DNA of 64,000 nt, from assembly GCF_001940165.2 (NCBI RefSeq), contig NZ_CP135163.1:178775-242774 (forward strand). Direction: 5' to 3'. Below, piece after piece: positions 58,118 through 64,000 of the stretch. The position numbers and the translations under genes were made by a program. Numbering within the stretch: the stretch's first letter is position 1; every line of letters begins with the position of its first letter. The stretch is from Roseburia sp. 831b. GTDB taxonomy: Bacteria; Bacillota; Clostridia; Lachnospirales; Lachnospiraceae. The notes beneath the pieces were generated by a model. That model saw nothing but the letters and a program-made list of their open reading frames with translations, ran no database searches and was not told where the DNA came from.

Positions 58118-59905
58118 TTATTTTCTGATATAAACCGTATATACCTCATCTGTGACCTCATACACCGGAAGGAACATCGTTTCTGTTCCATTGTGTGAGG
58201 ATTTGTAACTGCTTTGCTGCCATGGATATGCCTCATAAGTATGCTCCACAAAAGGAGTGAGCGCTTCTTCTATGCTTCTTCCATCTAAGCAAAAATGCTT
58301 GCCTTCCTCTCCAATTGCTGCTAAAACAATCGGGCCATCGAGAATAGCAGTCACATTCTCATTATCAGATAACCCTTCTCCCAGAAGATGTGAAAAAAAT
58401 ACAACCGAAATTTCTTCTTCGTCAAATTTTTTCGTTATGGAATAGTATTCTTCCCCGGTGTTTATCACCTCCCCATTGATTGCAATACACCCATTTGCCC
58501 AGACCGGAATTCGAAAACTTAATTCCATGACATCCGAGGAACTGACGGTAAACTTAAAGGACCATCTGGATTTTGTTTTTCTATTTTTCTCCTCTCCAAA
58601 CAAGGCTCCAGAACAATATGTCATATCCACTTCCTGTCGGATGGACACTTTTTCCTGATTTAGTGCAAACGAAGCTTCTGAATTGATATATTGTTCAACG
58701 GAAACCTTTCTCTTTTCCTCATCCTTATAATAAATGAGGGATGCATATAATGTCTGTGCCTGAACCATAGTTCCGGTACAGCACCAGAAACTTCTGGTCT
58801 TATTTCCCCATTGTTTACGGCTGCCGTATCTTAATGGAAGAAAATAAGTTGGCATTCCGGTCACTTTATTCTGCTGCGCCAAAAAGGCATTGTATAAAAT
58901 GCGTTCAATATAATCGCTATACTCTCTTTTTCCGGTAAAACGATACAGATACTCTGCCAGACGAACCATGTTATACATGGTACAAAATTCCTGCGTTCTC
59001 TCGCTGATTGCCTCATAAAAATGATGTGGCGGAATCCAGAATTCACCCGCATTTTGTCCACCGGTCGCATAAGCTTCCCTGTCCCTTTTTGCCTGTTTCC
59101 AAAACGCGAGAGCAAGCTTCAACCATTTTTCATCCCCGGTCACCTCATACATACATGCAGCTCCATGCGCTTCCGGAATGGAAGCATTCGCATGATTATC
59201 GGTCAATGCATCTTCTCCTTTTGCAAGAAGCGCAAAATCACTGTAAACGCTGTAAGCATCTGCTAACTTAAGATATTTTTCCTTCCTGGTAATCCCATAC
59301 AGTCTTGCCCATATTTCAAGCATTCCACCTGCTTCCCCTTTTACGACGACCTCAGGCTTATCCTTTAAGTATTTTACCCAGTCGACATACCAGTCGGATG
59401 CATGGTCTAATAATTCAAGTGCAGCCTCATAGCCGGTGCATTCGTATGTATCCAACAACCCCATCAACGTCTTATGAAGCGTATATTGAGGCGACCAGAT
59501 ATACTCCTTATTTTCCAAACGCTTCATATATTTTTCTGGAATGGAGCCTATCCACTGCCCGCCATTTGCCTTTTGACATATTTTCAATTCATCAACAATT
59601 GTGTATAGTTTTGCCTCTAATTCCCGGTCTTTGTTGATGACTGCAAGATGTGCAGCCGCTGACATCCAATGACCTAGGAAATGTCCCCGCAGCTGACAGG
59701 TAGGTGATTCCCATCCCCAATGGATATACGTGTCATCCGGGTCCGAAATCTGTTGTAATCCCGGAAGCATGATTCCGGCTTCCAGATAAAAATTCTGGAG
59801 CAATGCCCTGTTATCCAGTTCCATTAAGTAATCTCTGTTTATCTTCTCTCTCTCCTTAAAAAGCCCCTCTGTCAGTCTTACCTCTGATAATTTTAATGAC
59901 TTCAT
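58118..59905 (-). CDS. GH127-family beta-L-arabinofuranosidase-type glycoside hydrolase
   Basis: 595 residues from ATG 59905 (GGGAG upstream). The (alpha/alpha)6 barrel shows GRGHFLGHWMSAAA-like RGHFLGHWMSAAAHLAVI, HANASIPEAHGAACMYEV and HHFYEAISERTQEFC. The catalytic cysteine region is SFWCCTGTMVQAQ, with the zinc-binding Cys/Glu set of this family. The C-terminal beta-sandwich follows. No signal peptide, so it acts in the cytosol on imported arabino-oligosaccharides. It is divergent from an AraC-type regulator. Confidence 0.88.
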   Translation of the reverse strand: MKSLKLSEVRLTEGLFKEREKINRDYLMELDNRALLQNFYLEAGIMLPGLQQISDPDDTYIHWGWESPTCQLRGHFLGHWMSAAAHLAVINKDRELEAKLYTIVDELKICQKANGGQWIGSIPEKYMKRLENKEYIWSPQYTLHKTLMGLLDTYECTGYEAALELLDHASDWYVDWVKYLKDKPEVVVKGEAGGMLEIWARLYGITRKEKYLKLADAYSVYSDFALLAKGEDALTDNHANASIPEAHGAACMYEVTGDEKWLKLALAFWKQAKRDREAYATGGQNAGEFWIPPHHFYEAISERTQEFCTMYNMVRLAEYLYRFTGKREYSDYIERILYNAFLAQQNKVTGMPTYFLPLRYGSRKQWGNKTRSFWCCTGTMVQAQTLYASLIYYKDEEKRKVSVEQYINSEASFALNQEKVSIRQEVDMTYCSGALFGEEKNRKTKSRWSFKFTVSSSDVMELSFRIPVWANGCIAINGEVINTGEEYYSITKKFDEEEISVVFFSHLLGEGLSDNENVTAILDGPIVLAAIGEEGKHFCLDGRSIEEALTPFVEHTYEAYPWQQSSYKSSHNGTETMFLPVYEVTDEVYTVYIRK

Positions 59906-60070
59906 ATCGTTTTCTTCTCCCATTCATTTTTGCGGCAACTCTTGGGTCGCCATTTCCCTATCTTGTGGCTATATATGTACTATAATCGTTTTCATTTTAA
60001 AAAAACAGGTGTATTATATGTATATACATGGAAAATTTTTGCTTTTTTGAAAGGATGGAAAAAGTATACG

Positions 60071-60898
60071 ATGAATGAGATAACGTTAAACGAAACAGAT
60101 GGAATTTATGTAGATAAAATAGACTTTTTAACAGCAAATACACCCTTTTTTCATGTGGATAGAATCGCAAAATCCAATGTTTTTATCTATGTTATCTCAG
60201 GATGCATATATGTTTCTGAGGAGGGAATCGATTATGAAATTGCGCCCGGTGATATGATACTTCTAAAACAAGGAACCCATCAATATGGAACAAAGCTGAT
60301 TGCCGCCGGTACTTCCTGGATTTATGCTCATTTTTATATTGGAAAAATTGTAAAAAGCGAAGTTTTAGATTTTCCTTTGGATTCTTCAAGTATCACTCTT
60401 CCAAAGATGGTGCGTAACCTCTTGCAAACAGACTTTTCACAGCGCCTAAAACAAGTAATCCGTCTTTCCGAAAGTAATAAAACTCTGTGTAAAAACAGAG
60501 TTTCATCGGCTTTTCAAAGTATTTTATTGGATTTATACGAACACGGTAAACCAGCCTTACAAAAAGATTTGTCGGATCAGATTTTGGACTATCTTCAGTG
60601 CAGGGTTTCCGATACCCTCTCCGGCAGGGAAATTGAACAAGATTTCCACCTCACCTATCAATATTTAACCAGAACTTTTAGTGAAAAAAATGGCATGGGC
60701 ATCTTGCAGTTTCACGCCCGGCTTAAAATGCAGGCCGCTGCCAGAGAACTGCGTTCCTCAAATAAAAGCATTTCTTCGATTGCCACAGAATTCGGATTCA
60801 GCGATGCCTTATATTTTAGCAAATGTTTCCGCAAGCAATTTGGAATCTCTCCAAGTGAATATCGAAAGAACCAGATATTTGACGCATTTTTCTGCTAA
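60071..60898 (+). CDS. AraC-family transcriptional regulator
   Basis: 275 residues from ATG 60071 (the longer open frame has no RBS). An N-terminal cupin-like ligand domain (NVFIYVISGCIYVSEEGIDY, GDMILLKQGTHQYG) is followed by the AraC double helix-turn-helix (LTYQYLTRTFSEKNGMGILQ; IATEFGFSDALYFSKCFRKQ). It is divergent from GH127 with ~165 bp between start codons, and likely controls it in response to arabinose-type sugars. Confidence 0.88.
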   Translation: MNEITLNETDGIYVDKIDFLTANTPFFHVDRIAKSNVFIYVISGCIYVSEEGIDYEIAPGDMILLKQGTHQYGTKLIAAGTSWIYAHFYIGKIVKSEVLDFPLDSSSITLPKMVRNLLQTDFSQRLKQVIRLSESNKTLCKNRVSSAFQSILLDLYEHGKPALQKDLSDQILDYLQCRVSDTLSGREIEQDFHLTYQYLTRTFSEKNGMGILQFHARLKMQAAARELRSSNKSISSIATEFGFSDALYFSKCFRKQFGISPSEYRKNQIFDAFFC

Positions 60899-62327
60899 AT
60901 AACTAACTCCATCTCCTTGGCATCACCAATACAGATTGCATTGCGGCCTTCCCTCTTTACCTGATATAGGTAATTGTCTGCCTGATGCAGAAAATCCCAG
61001 CTTCTGTTTGACTCTGTCGGAACTGTAATACAGATTCCCTGGGATATTGTTACAATAGATGCATTTCTGGAATATTCATGCTTAAGCTGCAAGCCTGCAA
61101 TGTCATTTTTAAGCTTCATAGCTTTGGATAAGATCTCATTCCTGGAAAGTCCTTTATATATCACAATAAATTCATCCCCTCCGTATCTGGCGCAAAAAAT
61201 TTCTTTGCTCTGCATCTTATTTAATAGGTTTGCTACCTGCATAATGCACGTATCTCCTGCCTGGTGACCGTAATTGTCATTGTATTCCTTAAAATAATCA
61301 ATATCTAGAATCTCAATCGCATAGGGAACCTGTTCCCGAAGGCACTCGTCCATCAGATGCTGTGAATAATCTGTAAGTCTGTATCTGTTTGCAAGTCCCG
61401 TGAGTGCATCCGTCTCTGATTTTTTCAAAAGAAGCGCATTCTGTTTTTTTACCTGCTCCAATGCGTTTCGAATTCTTATCATGTTCGCAATCATATGCTT
61501 GCTTTCTTCTTCCATCGTCATAACAAGCTCATAGAACCGCATCGATGCATTTTTGTATTTTTCCATATCATTCTGGGATTTATAGTACTGGATTTTAAGT
61601 GCCAGCAGCTTTCTTTCCAGATTGATAATATCTGTATTCTCTATCACAGGATCTAATTTCCCCGCTATCTGTGCGCAAATATCATATTTTCCAATTTCAA
61701 ATGCAAGCTCGCAAAGGGAATATAAGTCATCAAACAAATCAAGAATTGGAAGTGGTCCGTCAAATTTATCCGGATTTTCCAGACTGTCCATAATTCCCTG
61801 AATGATTTTGTCCCTTTCCTCTGTTTTACCGCAGCAATTATAGTATCTGGCTTCCATGCAGCCCACATACACATAATCCATATCATTAAAATATGATTTA
61901 CACTGCTCGTTCAGACTGCGCACATATTCGCCGGCACGGTCTATTTTGCCTTGCAACAGATAGCAGCTTGCAAAATTCGTATAAATCATAATCAGACGTC
62001 CTAACTGCTTTTCCCTATCAGGGCTCTTCTGATAGATGTCATAAGCTGCTACAAACTGTTCGTTAGCCTCCTGATAGACACCATTTTGCATATATAAATA
62101 GCCCAGATTGATGTGTATCCTACATTCGTCAAGACGTAAGTTATGCTCCTTCGCACATTCCAAGGCATCCAGATAATAGTCCACTGCAACCGGTGCATTT
62201 CCTCTGTTAACAGAGGTTATCGCCATTATATTATAGGCTCGCGACAAAAGTCCCCACTGTTTTGTCTCACTTAAATATGGGATTGCTTTGGTCATACATG
62301 CAAGCATAAGCTTTATCTGATTATGCA
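60895..62327 (-). pseudogene. TPR-GGDEF diguanylate cyclase gene, 5' end removed by IS110
   Basis: The C-terminal GGDEF domain (ETDALTGLANRYRL; DIDYFKEYNDNYGHQAGDTCI; CARYGGDEFIVIYKG) is complete. ~300 residues of TPR-like helices precede it (VDYYLDALECAKEHN; INLGYLYMQNGVYQEAN). At 62327/62328 the reading frame enters IS110 copy 2; an open frame continues for ~31 residues into the IS to an ATG at 62421. Native N-terminal sequence lies beyond the window. It probably once made c-di-GMP; no RxxD inhibitory site is visible. Confidence 0.85.
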
Positions 62328-62337
62328 CATAATAATC

Positions 62338-62620
62338 TCCATTCCGCCGCCTTCGGCTGGCGGCACAAATAGTAATGAAAGTGTTCCAACTCTCTACACT
62401 GTGCTGTAAAATAGTTTGCAAGAAGCTACACTACAAAGCACGGGAGGAGGAGTTGTAATAACTTTCTTCGTTTTAGACAGCATAATAATCAGTGTAAGTT
62501 CTGCCTTTTCAAGCACAAATAAGTGGCATCATGAATCCGTACACTAAGAATTGTTTAAGCACCTTAGTTTAATTGTGTGGCAGTTCAGTCAATGGCTTCT
62601 TATCATTCACGAAAGGAGTC
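62338..62620 (+). ncRNA. Candidate bridge RNA region of IS110 copy 2
   Basis: IS110-group elements encode their guide (bridge) RNA in the left noncoding end upstream of the transposase. Here that region is ~290 nt, far longer than needed for a promoter. It contains several potential stem-loops and a motif joining the two terminal decamers. The same region occurs at 24452-24734 in copy 1. No structure has been computed; the boundaries are only those of the noncoding end. Confidence 0.4.
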
Positions 62621-62625
62621 TGACT

Positions 62626-63900
62626 ATGAAAGTTACTTATCAAACCTGTTGTGGTATCGATGTTCACAAATCTTTTCTCGTTGCCACAATTGTAAAAACC
62701 ACTGGTGGCATTGAGCCTTCTTACCAAAAGAAGCGCTTTTCCACCTTTAACAATTCAATTCTTGAATTCAAGCAATGGCTTCTCGACAATGATTGCCATG
62801 ATGTCTGTATGGAATCCACAGGTAAATACTGGGTTCCTGTCTTTAATCTTCTGGAAGATGAGATCAATGTTGTCATTGCCAATCCCAAGTGGGTAAAGGC
62901 TGTGAAAGGCAACAAAGATGATACCAAAGATTCTAAATGGATTGGGGATTTATTCCGTCTCGGACTTGTCAAAGGCAGCTATATCCCTTGTAAGATAGTC
63001 CGTATTCTCAGGGAATACACTCGCTATCGTTACAAGCTTGTTTCCTGCCGTTCAAGTGAAAAGAATCGATATCAGAATGCTCTTACTGTCTGTAATGTTG
63101 CATTAGATTCTGTTGTTTCCGATATCTTTGGGAAGTCATCCATGTCCATTATCGACTATCTGCTTGAACAATCGGGTACATCCATTAACCACGAAGAAAT
63201 CGCATCTAAGCTTCTTCGGAGCCTCAAATCCAAAGAAGATGCTGTTATAGAATCCGTCGAAGGATATCAGATGACTGATGCCCAAAAATACCGTGTGCGC
63301 CTCGTCCGCACACATATGGATTATATCACAGCAGAAATCAACGATGTTGATAAAATGATAGAAAATATGATTTCTTCTAATCCTGATTTTGAAAATGCTG
63401 TCCAGTTCCTCTGTACCATTCCGGGTGTCAAACGTGATAGTGCAATCACTATCATCTCCGAAATCGGTACTGATATGTCTCAGTTCTCAAGTTCCAAACG
63501 TTTATGTTGCTGGGCTGGTCTTACACCAGGCAGCAATGAATCTGCTGGTAAGAAGAAATCTGTTCGGATTACACGTGCCGGTGTCTACCTCAAACCTGCA
63601 TTAGTACAGTGTGCTCATGCAGCCGTAAAATCTGACAAATCTCCTTACTACAAAAAGAAATATGAATCACTTGTTAAACGTCGTGGCAAGAAAAGAGCCA
63701 TTATCGCTATTGCCCGTATGATTCTTACTGCCATCTACCAGATGCTGTCTACTGGTGAGCAGTGGAATCCGAGCGATCTTTACAAAATCGATATGCCTGT
63801 AGCTCTTGTTGAAAAACAAAAGGCAAAAGCTATCAAGCAAGCCAAGAAACTATTGCAACGGGAGGGAATACTTCCTCCTGATGAACCATTAGCTTCTTAA
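62626..63900 (+). CDS. IS110-family transposase (copy 2)
   Basis: 424 residues, identical to the copy at 23172-24446. RBS GAAAGGAG precedes ATG 62626. DEDD domain at the N-terminus (GIDVHKSFLVATIV), and the serine domain block FLCTIPGVKRDSAITIISEI at the C-terminus. Both copies are intact, so recent transposition or recombination between them is likely. Confidence 0.95.
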   Translation: MKVTYQTCCGIDVHKSFLVATIVKTTGGIEPSYQKKRFSTFNNSILEFKQWLLDNDCHDVCMESTGKYWVPVFNLLEDEINVVIANPKWVKAVKGNKDDTKDSKWIGDLFRLGLVKGSYIPCKIVRILREYTRYRYKLVSCRSSEKNRYQNALTVCNVALDSVVSDIFGKSSMSIIDYLLEQSGTSINHEEIASKLLRSLKSKEDAVIESVEGYQMTDAQKYRVRLVRTHMDYITAEINDVDKMIENMISSNPDFENAVQFLCTIPGVKRDSAITIISEIGTDMSQFSSSKRLCCWAGLTPGSNESAGKKKSVRITRAGVYLKPALVQCAHAAVKSDKSPYYKKKYESLVKRRGKKRAIIAIARMILTAIYQMLSTGEQWNPSDLYKIDMPVALVEKQKAKAIKQAKKLLQREGILPPDEPLAS

Positions 63901-64000
63901 TCTAATTCACTATATCTATAACACTCTAAAAAGTTGCCTGATTTAGACAGCTTAGTAAAGTGCGCCCATTTATGGCTGTCCTCTACTTTCTTTCACACTA

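Larger units (their letters stand above)
62328..64000 (+). mobile_element. IS110-family insertion sequence, copy 2
   Basis: Identical to 23072-24744 in reverse orientation up to the window end, so the right boundary may lie beyond 64000. It is inserted in the GGDEF gene. About 298 nt of noncoding DNA precede the transposase, including the hairpin GCCGCC-TTC-GGCTGGCGGC and the motif TTTAGACAGCATAATAATC (62472-62490). Its halves recur at the two ends (CATAATAATC at 62328; TTTAGACAGC at 63942). Confidence 0.88.

Noticed and set aside
60895..62421. Full-length GGDEF protein starting at ATG 62421
   Set aside because: The first ~31 codons are insertion-sequence DNA identical to copy 1, so this start is an artefact of the insertion.
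62721..62972. 83-aa antisense ORF in the IS110 transposase (also at 24100-24351)
   Set aside because: Antisense to the conserved catalytic domain, no RBS; shadow ORF.
23072..64000. Composite transposon formed by the two IS110 copies
   Set aside because: The 38 kb between them is mixed housekeeping and accessory genes, and IS110 elements are not known to mobilise such composites; inversion by recombination is the more realistic outcome.

Overview
The window looks like a chromosomal segment of a low-to-mid GC anaerobic Firmicute, most likely a Lachnospiraceae member (Roseburia/Agathobacter/Blautia-like). This rests on gene content: a DUF1846 protein, a C_GCAxxG_C_C family protein, U32-family proteins, an AAA-ATPase/PD-(D/E)XK protein, a GH127 arabinofuranosidase, a CobA-HemD fusion, a CbiK-type lipoprotein, and strong AGGAGG-type ribosome binding sites. 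The genus is inferred from these families only. No rRNA, tRNA or CRISPR array was found.

Layout. 1-3.3 kb: a leftward operon of unknown purpose with a 79-residue one-TM peptide, a strong stem-loop, a small membrane protein, an M50-type intramembrane metalloprotease, a double-thioredoxin/CcdA membrane protein, a 108-aa protein and a cysteine desulfurase (cut by the window edge). It resembles a peptide maturation locus. Behind it lie a frameshifted XRE regulator, an XRE/DUF2975 pair, a decayed coding remnant and 64-65 bp tandem repeats. 5.1-7.8 kb: a U32-like protein and a cysteine-rich partner. 7.9-11 kb: a Zn/Cd-type P-ATPase, a separate HMA protein and a divergent ArsR-AraC fusion regulator with a clear operator. 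11-13.9 kb: DUF1846, HMA and YitT proteins. 14-20 kb: a cobalamin-riboswitch-controlled operon encoding a CbiK-like lipoprotein and a BtuFCD-like importer. 20-22.4 kb: GNAT, histidine phosphatase and XRE-TPR genes among palindromic repeats.

23-24.7 kb and 62.3-64 kb hold two sequence-identical IS110-family copies in opposite orientation. Between them are: an alpha/beta hydrolase whose start codon lies at the IS edge, two LysR regulators, a ThrE exporter, a GNAT pseudogene, an AAA-ATPase, a MarR regulator, an MCP broken by a DDE insertion sequence plus a TGA codon, a HEPN/MNT pair, a TetR-methyltransferase pair, metE-metF, two MATE transporters, a YhgE/Pip protein and DUF368 protein under a VanRS-like two-component system, a CsoR-controlled copper-type ATPase with a frameshift, cytidine deaminase, CobA-HemD, an ECF S component, an SDR, and GH127 with a divergent AraC regulator. 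The second IS110 copy truncates a TPR-GGDEF gene.

Functional links. Tetrapyrrole/B12 metabolism appears several times (riboswitch, CbiK/BtuFCD, CobA-HemD, B12-independent MetE). Metal homeostasis appears twice (ArsR/Zn-Cd ATPase, CsoR/Cu ATPase). Several regulons can be read directly from repeated operators: GTACG palindromes inside the MarR and SDR promoters, paired 19-bp boxes upstream of the histidine kinase and DUF368 genes, CsoR boxes, and TetR palindromes. Several genes are decayed (XRE, GNAT, MCP, Cu-ATPase, GGDEF, transposase fragment), consistent with a region under IS attack and ongoing gene loss.
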